From Parashewanella sp049608225 (GTDB lineage: Bacteria > Pseudomonadota > Gammaproteobacteria > Enterobacterales > Shewanellaceae), in assembly GCA_049608225.1 (NCBI GenBank), contig JBMYXI010000016.1, positions 1 to 53,836 of the forward strand: 53,836 bases of DNA. The letters are read 5' to 3'. Position 1 is the stretch's first letter. Each line of letters begins with the position of its first letter. Position numbers and translations under genes: made by a program. This document shows positions 1 to 9,700 of the stretch, piece after piece. The notes beneath the pieces were generated by a model that saw only the letters and a program-made list of their open reading frames with translations, searched no databases and was not told the origin of the DNA.

Positions 1-53
1 GCAACTGACTTGTAATCAGTAGGTCCCGAGTTCGACTCTTGGTGACGGCACCA
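1..53 (+). tRNA. tRNA-Thr (anticodon UGU), 5' end cut by the window
   Basis: Only the 3' part is present. An anticodon arm CTGA/TCAG encloses the loop CTTGTAA, giving anticodon TGT for threonine. It is followed by a variable loop, a T-arm (CCGAG/CTTGG with a TTCGACT loop), the 3' acceptor half TGACGGC, discriminator A and an encoded CCA ending at 53. The D-arm and 5' acceptor strand lie outside the window. The sequence closely matches what I recall of enterobacterial tRNA-Thr(UGU). Confidence 0.95.
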
Positions 54-138
54 TTCTCTTTGTGAAAATACTTTAATTTGATAAAAAAACAAGTCAATAT
101 AGACTGTTTCTTGTGTTGAATAACATTAAGTAATAGCT

Positions 139-603
139 ATGAAATTTAAATTTTATCATTTTACTCTTCTGTTTGCTTTTTCTATTTTAAACATCTCTGT
201 TGTTGCTGCTCAAGACATCTCTCAGACTAAGCAAACGCAATCTCATCCGTTATCGTATATAACTCATCAAACCGAACAACTACAAAATAACTTCACCTCC
301 TCCGGTGCCAGCAGTGGCAATGACATGTGTAAAAAAGCTTTTATGAATCAAGACTGCTGGGTTGTTCAAAATACATCAAAAGATGAACTTGAAGTAAAAT
401 GGCTTGAATTTCCAGAAGGTCATTATTATTGGTTGCCTCCTAAAATAGGTGCAGTATTATTAGCCACTAGTTACAAACAGACGCCTAAAACAACTCGGTT
501 CTCAGTTATTAACACTGTTACTAATGTCGAAATTTTTAATGGAGACGTTAAAGATATGGTTGGTTTGATTTGTGACGAGACCAGTTGCCGAGATTGGAAT
601 TAA
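139..603 (+). CDS. Small exported protein of unknown function
   Basis: A 154-residue protein with an N-terminal signal peptide: a lysine, then a hydrophobic stretch to about residue 23, with probable cleavage after VVAA before QDIS. The mature part has four cysteines (C64 and C73, and a later pair in the last dozen residues), consistent with two disulfides in the periplasm. I do not recognise the family. It stands alone, 85 bp downstream of a tRNA-Thr gene and upstream of a bidirectional terminator, convergent with ndh. The ribosome binding site is weak. A gene of unknown function directly beside a tRNA may be accessory cargo, but no integrase or att repeat is visible. Confidence 0.75.
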   Translation: MKFKFYHFTLLFAFSILNISVVAAQDISQTKQTQSHPLSYITHQTEQLQNNFTSSGASSGNDMCKKAFMNQDCWVVQNTSKDELEVKWLEFPEGHYYWLPPKIGAVLLATSYKQTPKTTRFSVINTVTNVEIFNGDVKDMVGLICDETSCRDWN

Positions 604-620
604 ATACGTTTCTTAGTAAA

Positions 621-643
621 TAAAGCGCGAGTCTCGCGCTTTA
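621..643. terminator. Bidirectional Rho-independent terminator
   Basis: A near-perfect hairpin with stem TAAAGCGCGA / TCGCGCTTTA and a 3-nt loop, flanked by T-rich sequence. It sits between the convergent exported-protein gene (ends 603) and ndh (ends 672), so it probably serves both. Confidence 0.8.
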
Positions 644-671
644 TTACTTTTCATATAAAACATCGCTAAGC

Positions 672-1961
672 TCAATGAAGTTTCAATTTTGGTCTGTGCC
701 AGCGTAACAGCTTCTGTGCTAAGCGGAATATCATAGCTGAAAAATATCCGAATAAACTCGATAAATGCCTCTGGTATAAAGATAAATACATCACTCTTGC
801 AATATAACCTTCGACAAAAAATTCACCTGAACGTAAGCTTCCCATTAAGTTGCCAACTGCTGAAAAGTGACTCAGGGATACCAAAGAACCATAATCTTTA
901 TAAACAAACGCTTTAGGCTCACGTCCTTTTATTTTATTCAGTATATTTTTATATAAGCAATCAGCCATTTGATCCGCAGCTTGTGCTCTTGGTGGGATCG
1001 GTTTGTCATTTATGATTAAAGCTGCGCAATCACCAATCACGAACACATCTTCAATGCCCTTTGCCTGCAAAAGTTCATCAACTTCGATCTGATTACGTGA
1101 TGTTACAGGGAGTGATTTGAAGTTTTGACAAACATTAGGCCCTTTTACTCCTGCCGCCCATACTTTTATATCTGAATGAATGAGCTCACCTTGTTGCGTA
1201 ACAAAGCCTTCTTTAGTGACCTCTTTAACTTGAGTATTTAGATGAAGTTTAATGCCGATTTTATTTAACAAAATTTGAGCTTTAGTGCTCACTCGTTCAG
1301 ACAGTTGAGGAAGGATTTTAGGTGATGCTTCAAGAATATGGACGTCAAGATGATCTTTAGTGACATTGACATAACCAAACTCTTTGACAGTTTCAATCAC
1401 ATGATGGATCTCTGCTGCTAACTCAACGCCAGTTGCTCCCGCGCCAACAATACCAATACTGAGCTTCTTATCTGGCGTTTCGCTTAATAACAGTAATGCG
1501 TCTAGCAGTTTTTGATGAAACAATTCGGCGCTGTCTAAGTTATCCAGCAAAATACAATGTTCCATCGTGCCTTTAGTATTAAAGGTGTTAGAAACACTAC
1601 CTAGAGCAAGAACAAGGGTGTCGTATTCAATCGTTCGAGATGCTAATAACTGCTCACCACCTTCGGTATTAACAGGCGATAATTGAATAGTTTTATTGTC
1701 AGAGTCGACATTTTCCAACTCGCCCCTAATAAAGCGATAGCCATTTTTCAAGCCATGATCACGGTACAATAACCCATCGATTGAACGGTCAATGGCGCCA
1801 ACAGCCACCTCATGGAGTTTTGGTTTCCAAATATGGATAGGACTTTTATCAATCAAGCAGACATCAACCCCCTGCTTTTTGCCTGATTTTCGCCCAAGCT
1901 TGGAGGCTAATGCTAAGCCCCCCGCACCACCACCAACAATGACAACACGTTTTTTTGTCAT
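672..1961 (-). CDS. ndh: NADH:quinone dehydrogenase type II (non-proton-pumping)
   Basis: A 429-residue flavoprotein of the NDH-2 family. NDH-2 enzymes pass electrons from NADH to membrane quinone without pumping protons. The N-terminus has the FAD-binding Rossmann motif GGGAGG. A second dinucleotide motif, GAGATGVELAAE, for NADH lies near residue 170, and GDCAAL near residue 310 closes the FAD site. The sequence follows E. coli Ndh through the whole length, including HIWKPKLHEVA early on, GSLVSLSHFS and the terminal RPKLKLH. The C-terminal region is the probable amphipathic membrane anchor. The gene is single, facing the small exported protein across a terminator. Confidence 0.95.
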   Translation of the reverse strand: MTKKRVVIVGGGAGGLALASKLGRKSGKKQGVDVCLIDKSPIHIWKPKLHEVAVGAIDRSIDGLLYRDHGLKNGYRFIRGELENVDSDNKTIQLSPVNTEGGEQLLASRTIEYDTLVLALGSVSNTFNTKGTMEHCILLDNLDSAELFHQKLLDALLLLSETPDKKLSIGIVGAGATGVELAAEIHHVIETVKEFGYVNVTKDHLDVHILEASPKILPQLSERVSTKAQILLNKIGIKLHLNTQVKEVTKEGFVTQQGELIHSDIKVWAAGVKGPNVCQNFKSLPVTSRNQIEVDELLQAKGIEDVFVIGDCAALIINDKPIPPRAQAADQMADCLYKNILNKIKGREPKAFVYKDYGSLVSLSHFSAVGNLMGSLRSGEFFVEGYIARVMYLSLYQRHLSSLFGYFSAMIFRLAQKLLRWHRPKLKLH

Positions 1962-2098
1962 ACATTACCTCAGCAAATAGCAAAGAATGGCGAATTGGTA
2001 ATACCAATTTACAACCTATTTAATGTATCAGAAAGTATTGCGCACTGTTAATTTATTAGGCTGATTTATAATTATTTATTGTTAATCATAGCTTACAG

Positions 2099-2437
2099 TT
2101 AAACTGCGTCTTCGTTTTCTTCGCCGGTACGAATTCGGATCACCCGTTCCACATCGGTTACAAATATTTTCCCATCACCAATTTTATTGGTTCTTGCTGT
2201 CTCAACAATCGCTTCAATCGCTTGTTCTAACAGTTCATCTTGAACCACAAGGTCTAATTTCACTTTTGGTAAAAAGTCCACCATGTATTCAGCACCGCGA
2301 TAAAGCTCTGTATGCCCTTTTTGACGACCAAAACCTTTTACTTCTGTTACTGTCATACCTGTAATGCCAATCTCAGCCAGAGACTCTCTTACATCATCTA
2401 ATTTAAAAGGCTTAATAATCGCCTCTATTCTTTTCAT
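2099..2437 (-). CDS. glnB: Nitrogen regulatory protein P-II
   Basis: A 112-residue P-II signal transducer. P-II trimers sense 2-oxoglutarate and ATP/ADP, are uridylylated by GlnD, and control NtrB and glutamine synthetase adenylylation. The start MKRIEAIIKPFKLDDVRE, the T-loop KGFGRQKGHTELYRGAEY with uridylylation Tyr51, and the ATP-site segment KIGDGKIFV are all present. I chose the ATG at 2437 because it has a GGAG ribosome binding site and the family's standard N-terminus; upstream in-frame codons add 15 residues with no conservation. There is no amtB next to it, which favours GlnB over GlnK. Confidence 0.95.
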   Translation of the reverse strand: MKRIEAIIKPFKLDDVRESLAEIGITGMTVTEVKGFGRQKGHTELYRGAEYMVDFLPKVKLDLVVQDELLEQAIEAIVETARTNKIGDGKIFVTDVERVIRIRTGEENEDAV

Positions 2438-2590
2438 CCCAAACTCCAGATTAAAAAATGACACTTGTACATTGTATTGCAAAAAATATGAATGACGCAG
2501 TTTATCCTACTTTGCCCTAATTCACCCAATTTGTAGCATCAACTAGACTTATTGAACAATGATAACAACATCAGATTCAAGGATAATGAT

Positions 2591-3097
2591 ATGAGTAAAG
2601 GGTTCACATTAGCTGAATTAATGATAGCTTTTGCTATTACAGTCATTTTACTGACCGTTGGCGCCCCTTCATTAACGAACTTATATCATACCACTCGAGC
2701 AGAACACGCAATCAAAAAAATACACCAAGCGCTCGTGCTTACTCGCTCTCACGCTGTCAGTTTAGGGCAAAGAGTCGTCGCTTGCCCACTCGAAAACAAT
2801 AAATGCATCAATAACTGGCAACAAGGTATCAGTGTCTTTACCGATACCAATAATGATCAACAAGTAAATGGTGATGATGTTCTGTTATATAGCACTGGTC
2901 CATTCAACTCCGATGACTTCGTTACCTATAATCAACAAAATGTTATTTCGTTTCGAGCAGACGGTATTTCTGCTAGCGGCGCAGGGACACTCAGTTACTG
3001 CCCCAATAATAAACAACATCAAGCATCTAAAGCCATTTCAATCAATATGGCTGGCCGCATACGCTACAAAACAGATACGGTAATTGACTGCCTTTAA
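2591..3097 (+). CDS. Type IV pilin-like protein, GspH/FimT family (first of two)
   Basis: A 168-residue pseudopilin. A short leader ending in glycine precedes the prepilin peptidase site KG/FTLAELM, with Glu at +5. A hydrophobic helix and the conserved PSL follow at about residues 25-28. The C-terminal globular part has four cysteines. Such FimT/GspH minor pilins prime or cap type IV pili or type II secretion pseudopili at the inner membrane. The ATG at 2591 is chosen over an upstream TTG because AAGGA lies 8 bp before it. A second, related gene follows 92 bp later; no other pilus genes are near. Confidence 0.88.
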   Translation: MSKGFTLAELMIAFAITVILLTVGAPSLTNLYHTTRAEHAIKKIHQALVLTRSHAVSLGQRVVACPLENNKCINNWQQGISVFTDTNNDQQVNGDDVLLYSTGPFNSDDFVTYNQQNVISFRADGISASGAGTLSYCPNNKQHQASKAISINMAGRIRYKTDTVIDCL

Positions 3098-3189
3098 TTT
3101 ATACTCGTAATATTTTACCAATTGCATCGTGCTAATCGTCAACGATATACTCATTTTTACGCGACTAAGTAGTTTAAAAGTGAACGCTA

Positions 3190-3714
3190 ATGTTCAAATT
3201 ATCAGGCTTTACCTTGGTTGAAGTTATGGTTGCCGTTGCTATTTCAGGGATCTTATTAAGCGTAGGGATACCTTCTCTGGCCACCCTTTATCAAGAAACT
3301 CGCTCTCAGCACAGCATTAAGCGTATTAATTCTATTATCGCATTTGCCCGCAACCAAGCATTAAGCTATCACCGTTCTATCCTTGTTTGTCCCGTCGCAC
3401 CTCATGGCTGTGGTGTTAATTGGAAAAACGGAATCCAAGTTATCATCCCCAATAACGCTCAAACCCCACAGGGAGGAGTCGACCCTTTAGCTGGGCACCA
3501 ACTTAAAGTTTATGAGGCATTTGATGACAGTGATTTTGTTGTCATCCCCCAAACGAGCCTCCGTTTGAGTAAAGACGGTACCATTACCAATATTAATGCC
3601 GACATTGTTATTCGATATTGCCCAGGGTCTAAAACAAGCAAAGAATCTTTGGGATTGAGAGTACGAACTGCGGGGACGACTCGTATTATCAAAACAGCCA
3701 TAAACTGTAACTAA
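3190..3714 (+). CDS. Type IV pilin-like protein, GspH/FimT family (second of two)
   Basis: A 174-residue pseudopilin resembling its upstream neighbour. It has the processing site SG/FTLVEVM, a hydrophobic helix, then the shared blocks SVGIPSL, RSQHSIKRI and a VCPVAPHGCGVNW segment matching the neighbour's ACPLENNKCINNW. The shared layout, including cysteine positions and a final Cys near the C-terminus, indicates a tandem duplication followed by divergence. It probably acts as a minor pilin in the inner membrane and periplasm. No assembly ATPase or peptidase gene is nearby, so it must work with machinery encoded elsewhere. Confidence 0.88.
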   Translation: MFKLSGFTLVEVMVAVAISGILLSVGIPSLATLYQETRSQHSIKRINSIIAFARNQALSYHRSILVCPVAPHGCGVNWKNGIQVIIPNNAQTPQGGVDPLAGHQLKVYEAFDDSDFVVIPQTSLRLSKDGTITNINADIVIRYCPGSKTSKESLGLRVRTAGTTRIIKTAINCN

Positions 3715-3795
3715 CATCTTTGCATGAGCAGCATACTGAAGTTATGATCCTTGGATGATATAATCTTTTCCTTGTCACACTTTTTGGAGTTTTTT

Positions 3796-4275
3796 TTGTC
3801 CCATTCCTACATACCACTTGATCAATTTAAGAAAAAATGGATTTTTAATCACAACGAATTACCTGTTTCAGAGCAAGATAAGTTGATGATAAAACCTTTA
3901 AGTGACAAGAGTTCAATGAAACTCTGGAATATGTTGATCAGCAACAAAAGCAGCCGAAGTGACTTATTCAGCAAAGGTGATTGGGCTGCCCGTAGTAACT
4001 CTTGGAAGAAGTCAGATCAATGGCAAACTTCATGGGACAGCGATACGCCAGAACTCCCTCAACTACTTGATGAATACATTCAATGGCCAGATGATACCTT
4101 GGTATATTTCGCCTATGATAAATATCAACTCATCGAGTCAACTTGGGAAGTATTTAAACGAAATTGGAAGTGCTTTTTATTCTTCGATGACGGACCATTA
4201 TTGATTTCACCAAACTTTAGGCAAGCGGTTTGGTTTCAACAAGACGGGACTTATCAACTCGGTATCCGAAGTTAA
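3796..4275 (+). CDS. DUF2947 family protein
   Basis: A 159-residue cytoplasmic protein that I recognise as DUF2947, a family of unknown function seen in Shewanella and Vibrio. The opening SYIPLDQFKKKWIF and the tryptophan-rich middle fit the family. I place the start at the TTG at 3796, because a GGAG box lies 6 bp before it and the family begins at about SYIPL. A further in-frame TTG at 3751 would add 15 residues that look unrelated. The stop is 13 bp before the next gene, so the two may be co-transcribed. Confidence 0.75.
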   Translation: MSHSYIPLDQFKKKWIFNHNELPVSEQDKLMIKPLSDKSSMKLWNMLISNKSSRSDLFSKGDWAARSNSWKKSDQWQTSWDSDTPELPQLLDEYIQWPDDTLVYFAYDKYQLIESTWEVFKRNWKCFLFFDDGPLLISPNFRQAVWFQQDGTYQLGIRS

Positions 4276-4288
4276 TAACGAGGTATTT

Positions 4289-4849
4289 ATGAAACAATTA
4301 ATCAAATTTGTATTTTTGTCATTGCTATTAATTGCTCCAACTATCAGTGCCAAAACGATTTCAGATGTGAATGTGTCAGAGACGATTAACATCAGCAACC
4401 AAAAGCTGATATTAAATGGCGCGGGAGTCCGTAGTAAGTTTTTTTTCGACTTATATGTTGGTAGTTTGTATTTGCCAAAAAGTACAACCGATGCCAATAC
4501 AGCCATTGACTCTGATGTCGCTGCAATTCGGTTAAACATTACCTCAGGCATGATAACGCCTGAAAAAATGCAAGAAGCGGTTGCCGAAGGTTTTGAACAT
4601 GCGACTCATAAAAATATCGCTCCGATACAAACTCAAATTGATGAGTTTATCGATTTGTTCGGTTCTGGTATCAAAGAAGGCGATCAATTTACCTTCGTTT
4701 CACACAAAAACGTGGGCATAACCGCCTATAAAAACGGTAAGCAACTGGCAAATATTAAAGGTGAAGGCTTTCGCAAAGCACTCTTTCAAATTTGGTTAGG
4801 CGACAAACCTGCTCAAAAAAGCTTAAAAAAGAAAATGCTTGGTAAATAG
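4289..4849 (+). CDS. Periplasmic chalcone isomerase-like protein
   Basis: A 186-residue protein with a signal peptide (hydrophobic to about residue 20, cleavage near ISA/KT). The mature part resembles the bacterial chalcone-isomerase-like family: NGAGVRSKFFFDLYVGSLYLP near residue 45, then IRLNITSGMITPEKMQEAV, and a final GEGFRKALFQIWLGDKPAQKSLKKKMLG. Bacterial members are not known to act on flavonoids; a role in lipid or ligand binding is only a guess. The start has GAGG upstream. It follows the DUF2947 gene by 13 bp and ends at a strong terminator. Confidence 0.82.
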   Translation: MKQLIKFVFLSLLLIAPTISAKTISDVNVSETINISNQKLILNGAGVRSKFFFDLYVGSLYLPKSTTDANTAIDSDVAAIRLNITSGMITPEKMQEAVAEGFEHATHKNIAPIQTQIDEFIDLFGSGIKEGDQFTFVSHKNVGITAYKNGKQLANIKGEGFRKALFQIWLGDKPAQKSLKKKMLGK

Positions 4850-4860
4850 TTTCGACCTAA

Positions 4861-4883
4861 AGAGCTCAAGCGAGCTCTTTTTT
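4861..4883 (+). terminator. Rho-independent terminator
   Basis: Stem AGAGCTC / GAGCTCT with loop AAGC, followed by an uninterrupted T-run. It ends the chalcone-isomerase-like transcript and overlaps the 3' end of the convergent tetR-type gene. Confidence 0.85.
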
Positions 4884-5498
4884 ATGTGCTTTCAAAAACA
4901 TCTCCGCACACCCTTGAACATAACTAGCTCGTTCATCATTTGTTTCTGTGATCTCTAAGCCTAATTCCAACTGTAATTTCATTTCCCCAAACAACATCAG
5001 GCAAAGTCGGGTCGAACTATTTCGACAGTCACCAAAATCATATTTTCCAAGCTTGGAAACCTCTGTCAAATACTGAGCTAGGGTATCGATGACGTGATCT
5101 GGCCCAGCTTGATAGAACAACTTAGATAATTGTGGATGACTTTCTGATTGGGCGACACATGCACGAAACACAGTAACCACTTCAGGTTGAATGATCATAT
5201 CAGAAAACTTGCTGGCAAATTCAGTGATGACAGCTTCGGGGTTAGTGGTATCGGAAAACAAGTCTTCAGAAACTTGATGTGCAACACATTTAGATTCAAT
5301 AGCCGCCACAAATAAGTCATCTTTCGATCCAAAATGAGAATAAACGGTTTGCTTGGACACATCAGCAACTTTGGCTATCTCACTCATGCTGGTATTCGGA
5401 AAACCGTGCAAACAAAACAACTCAATTGCAGCTGATAAAATACTTTGCCTTTTTTGTTCACTTCGAGTTTTTGACGGTTCTGATTTCATTATCTTCAT
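4866..5498 (-). CDS. TetR/AcrR-family repressor of the adjacent RND pump
   Basis: A 210-residue TetR-family regulator. The N-terminal helix-turn-helix runs from about residue 15 to 62 and contains SEIAKVADVSKQTVYSHFGSKDDLF, typical of the family. The C-terminal ligand domain follows. It is divergent from the RND pump genes, with a 110-bp shared control region that holds two matching palindromes, so it very probably represses the pump and itself and releases DNA on binding a pump substrate. The start is either the ATG at 5498 or an ATG three codons in. The stop overlaps the terminator of the gene on the other strand. Confidence 0.92.
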   Translation of the reverse strand: MKIMKSEPSKTRSEQKRQSILSAAIELFCLHGFPNTSMSEIAKVADVSKQTVYSHFGSKDDLFVAAIESKCVAHQVSEDLFSDTTNPEAVITEFASKFSDMIIQPEVVTVFRACVAQSESHPQLSKLFYQAGPDHVIDTLAQYLTEVSKLGKYDFGDCRNSSTRLCLMLFGEMKLQLELGLEITETNDERASYVQGCAEMFLKAHKKELA

Positions 5499-5531
5499 TA
5501 AGTAATCACTCTTTCCGTTAATTTAAGCACA

Positions 5532-5553
5532 AACTAGACTAGACAGTCCAATC
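5532..5553. promoter_or_regulatory. Candidate TetR operator 1
   Basis: Imperfect palindrome: AACTAGACT, then AGAC, then AGTCCAATC. The core GACT-N4-AGTC matches the second site in all eight core bases. It lies between the divergent tetR-type gene and the RND operon. Confidence 0.7.
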
Positions 5554-5564
5554 CTTAAAACTTA

Positions 5565-5586
5565 AACTAGACTGAGTAGTCCAGTT
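5565..5586. promoter_or_regulatory. Candidate TetR operator 2
   Basis: Near-perfect palindrome: AACTAGACT, spacer GAGT, AGTCCAGTT. It is centred exactly 33 bp (about three helical turns) from operator 1, which would place two repressor dimers on one face of the DNA. It lies just before the pump's ribosome binding site (AAAGGAATT). Confidence 0.75.
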
Positions 5587-5608
5587 AAAAGAAAAGGAAT
5601 TACAATTC

Positions 5609-6751
5609 ATGACAAGGAAGCGACCAGCAGCCAAGGCAAAGATATTCGTTCAGAATATATTGCTTATTCCAGTATTATTTGTACTAATGGCTTGCGATAC
5701 ACAGTCAGTTAATATTCCTAAATCGGCTCAGCGAGTCAAAGTCACCAGTTTACAACTCAAACAACAACAGGGTTTTGAGGTTCCGAAGCAATATGTTGCT
5801 GAAGTTAAAGCCAACCACTCAACCGCATTAGCATTTGAGCAGTCAGGCAAGTTGCAACGACTCATAGTCGACTCAGGTGATTATGTTCAAAAAAATCAGC
5901 TGCTAGCATTATTAAATACTGAAATTTTAAAAACAGAACTGGAACAATTAACTGCCAGCATGAAGCAAGTTGAGGCAGAGTTAGCACTCGCGAAAGCCAC
6001 ACTCAGTAGACAAAACAAGTTACATAATCAATCGTTTGTTTCTGAACAACAATTTGATGAAAGGGCAAAACAAGTCACTCGCCTTGTTGCTGAGAAAGAA
6101 AAATGGCAAGCGATGATTAATGCCGCTCACCTAAAAATACGAAAAGCCAACATTTACGCGCCATTCTCAGGACAGATCTCAAACCGATTCCAATCTGAAG
6201 GTAATATCGTCTCAGCAGGTGTCAAAGTGTATGAATTGATTGGTATTGGTGATATGCAATTGCATCTTCAGGTTGCGCCGAAAGATATTTTCCAATTTGA
6301 TCCCAATGACCACTACCTTTTTTCAATAAAAGGTCAATCCTACTCTGCAAAACTGGTCGGCATCAGTCAATCAATTTCGCCAACAACACGCACTCATGAA
6401 GTTCGATTTTCGCTTCCTGATAATACCCATTTACCTCAGGCAGAACTGGCCTATCTCAATCGAAATGCCACTGTAAAGCAATCTGGATTTTGGGTGCCAG
6501 TAAGTGCCTTGACCCACGGTGTCAGAGGACTGTGGAACGTTTTATATTTAACACCCGATGAAAATGATCAATATGTCGTTGCACGACGCGACGTTGAAAT
6601 TATCTTCAGCAATAAAAACAGTGCTTACATTACTGGCGCACTGGAACACGGCGATCGCATCGTGGCATCAGGTGCTCATAAGTTGATTTCAGGACAAAAA
6701 GTACTGCTGTCGCCAATCTCAAAAGGTAATGATAATGAGGCTGCAAAATGA
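5609..6751 (+). CDS. RND efflux periplasmic adaptor (membrane fusion) lipoprotein
   Basis: A 380-residue adaptor of the AcrA/HlyD type. A positively charged N-terminus and hydrophobic segment end in the lipobox LMAC, with Cys at about residue 29, so it is probably lipid-anchored. A lipoyl half-motif (LIVDSGDYVQKNQLLALL) is followed by a coiled-coil hairpin at about 105-180, the second lipoyl half (IYAPFSGQISNRF) and a beta-barrel. Adaptors bridge the inner-membrane pump to an outer-membrane channel. The stop overlaps the pump's start by 4 bp (ATGA), so translation is coupled. No TolC-type gene is present. Confidence 0.93.
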   Translation: MTRKRPAAKAKIFVQNILLIPVLFVLMACDTQSVNIPKSAQRVKVTSLQLKQQQGFEVPKQYVAEVKANHSTALAFEQSGKLQRLIVDSGDYVQKNQLLALLNTEILKTELEQLTASMKQVEAELALAKATLSRQNKLHNQSFVSEQQFDERAKQVTRLVAEKEKWQAMINAAHLKIRKANIYAPFSGQISNRFQSEGNIVSAGVKVYELIGIGDMQLHLQVAPKDIFQFDPNDHYLFSIKGQSYSAKLVGISQSISPTTRTHEVRFSLPDNTHLPQAELAYLNRNATVKQSGFWVPVSALTHGVRGLWNVLYLTPDENDQYVVARRDVEIIFSNKNSAYITGALEHGDRIVASGAHKLISGQKVLLSPISKGNDNEAAK

Positions 6752-9700
6752 TTAAGTCCATTGTCGAAAACGGCCGTATAGCAGCCTTGATCATCGCACT
6801 TATCATAGTGTCAGGCTTTGGTGCATTAAGTACGTTACCTAGAACCGAAGACCCTGAAATCACCAACCGTTTTGCCACTGTCATCACCCACTATCCTGGC
6901 GCTTCAGCTGAGCGGGTCGAAGCATTAGTCTCTGAAGTGTTAGAAAACCAGCTACGTCGAATGGAAGAAATCAAACTAATTTCCTCCACATCACGCCCGA
7001 ACATATCGGTGATCCAGCTTGAACTAAAAGACAAAATTAAACAGACCGACGCGATATGGTCACGGGCTCGCAACATTCTCGCAGATAGCCAATCATTACT
7101 ACCTAAAGCAACGCTAGCGCCTAAGTTAGACGATCAAATTGGCTATGCGAGTACTGCTATCTTAGGGCTTAGTTGGCACCATGACTCTCCTGTAAGACTA
7201 GATATATTAAATCGTTATGCCAAAGAACTGCAAAGCCGATTACGATTACTGTCAGGCACTGATTTTGTGAAGTTATATGGTCAACCAACTGAAGAAGTTT
7301 TGATCACCTTAGACAGTGAAAAATTGGCACGTCTCAAGCTCACTCCAGCAATGGTTGCTCGCCAGCTGCAATTGGCAGACAGTAAAATTGCAGCAGGTGA
7401 AATTAGCAACCAATCCTTTCGTGCATTGATTGAAGTAAAGGGTGAACTCGACACACTTCAGCGCATTGGCAAGCTGCCTATAAAAGCCACAAATAGTGCT
7501 GACATCATTCGCATTGATGATATTGCGACTATAAAAAAACAAGCAAAATCCCCAGCCACTTCATTAGCGCTCATAAATGGTCAACAAGGTATTATGGTTG
7601 GCGCAGTGATGTTACCTGATGTTCGAGTCGATCGATGGCAACAGCAAGTTACCGCAACCGTCGATGAGTTAACTCAGCAGTTTTCTTCTAACGTAAAAAT
7701 CAATTGGTTATTTGAACAAAACAGCTATACCAAAGTTCGCCTCGGTGACTTAACCATTAACTTACTGCAAGGCTTTGTGATCATCCTTGTAGTCCTAATG
7801 ATGACATTAGGGTTACGAAATGCCCTAATTGTCGCACTTGCTTTACCCTTAACCGCTTTATTCACCTTAAGTGGCATGAAGATAGTGCATTTGCCTATCC
7901 ATCAAATGTCGGTGACAGGCCTAGTCGTGGCGCTAGGGATCATGGTCGATAATGCCATTGTTATCGTCGATGCGATAAGCCAACGACGCGCTGAGGGTCA
8001 ATCCCGACTTGAAGCGGTAGGTAACACTCTCAAGCACTTATGGTTGCCTCTAGCAGGCTCAACCTTGACCACAATTCTCGCCTTTACCCCGATCATTTTA
8101 ATGCCGGGTGCATCCGGCGAATTTGTTAGTGGTATCGCAATTTCAGTCGTATTTGCCCTAATTGGTTCTTATGCTATTTCCCATACTGTTATTGCAGGAC
8201 TTGCTGGACGTTTCAGTGACTGCAATCGAAGGATTAGCTGGTTAAATCATGGCATTCAATTTGAAACCTTGTCCCATTGGTATCATAAACTGCTAGCGAA
8301 ATCCTTAGCGCGACCACTCATCACCAGCATTATTGTTGGCTTGATCCCGATCACAGGTTTCATTGCCGCAGGAAAACTTACTGAGCAGTTTTTTCCACCT
8401 TCTGACAGAGATATGTTTCAAATCGAAATGTATCTTGCACCGCAATCCAGTATTGATCATACCTATTCCATCACTCAAAAAGTTGATAAATACTTGCGAG
8501 CTAACCATAACATTAATCAGCTTGATTGGATGGTTGGCGGCAATGTGCCTTCTTTTTATTACAATTTATTACAACGACAGCAAGGCTCAGCGAACTATGC
8601 TCAAGCCATGGTGAAAGTGAAAGATTTTAACACCGCCAACCAACTTATTCCGTTATTACAGCAAGAGTTAAACAACACCTTTCCACAGGCGCAAATATTA
8701 GTCAGAAAACTTGAACAAGGTCCACCTTTCAACGCCCCCATAGAGTTTCGAGTTTACGGCCAAAATTTGGATATTTTGAATGAAATTGGCGAACAGCTCA
8801 GGCAGCAATTGTACAAGTCTGAACACGTACTTCACACTCGTACAACCTTGAGCAGTGGTTCTGCAAAAATTTGGATTGAAGCCAATGAAGATGCAGCACT
8901 TATGCTTGGACTTAATTTAACCAGCATCGCCGAGCAAATAGCAATGGCAACAACTGGAGTATTAGGAGGCACGCTATTAGAAGAAACCGAAATACTTCCC
9001 GTTAGGCTCAGGCTCGATGAGACTTTTCTACAACATCCACAAAAGCTTGATGATCTTAATTTGATCACTGCTTCAGGAGAAAGAGTGCCCTTTTCTTCTG
9101 TGGCTGAACAAAAAATGACTGTCAGTCGCGGCGCAATTCCAAGACGTGATGGCAAACGTATTAATGTTGTTGAAGCTTATCTAGCAACGGGGGTGTTACC
9201 TGCTAGTGTATTAGAGAAAGTCCAAGCTGACATCAATGCCATCGAACTGCCAGACGGTTATCGAATTGAGCTTGGTGGAGAAAGTGCTAAGCGAAACGAA
9301 GCTGTTAGTAAACTGCTTTCTAGCGTGGCTGTGGTACTCACTTTGCTTATCGCGACCATAGTATTGTCATTCAATTCATTTAGGCTTACCGCCATTATTT
9401 TATTTAGCGCATTACAATCTGTCGGCCTGGGTTTATTAGCTGTGTTTATTTTTAATTACCCTTTTGGATTCAATGTCATTATTGGATTACTAGGGCTAAT
9501 GGGACTGGCCATTAACGCTGCTATTGTCATACTTGCAGAATTAGAGTCTGATGCCACTGCTCGACAGGGTGAAAACGAGGTGATAATTACTTTGGTAGGC
9601 ACTTGCACTCGGCACATTAGCTCTACCACTATTACCACAATAGGCGGTTTTTTACCTTTGATACTCGCTGGCGGTGGTTTTTGGCCGCCGTTTGCTGTCG

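Noticed and set aside
1..603. Genomic island inserted at tRNA-Thr
   Set aside because: No integrase and no repeat of the tRNA 3' end were seen downstream; only one unknown gene follows before conserved ndh.
3101..3110. ATACTCGTAA resembling the MITE terminal repeat (also near 23060 in the S9 gene)
   Set aside because: Only about 9 bp match and no element body follows; expected by chance in A/T-rich DNA.
8363..8614. 83-residue open frame inside the RND pump gene, in another frame
   Set aside because: Fully contained in the pump's periplasmic-loop coding sequence; no independent start signal.
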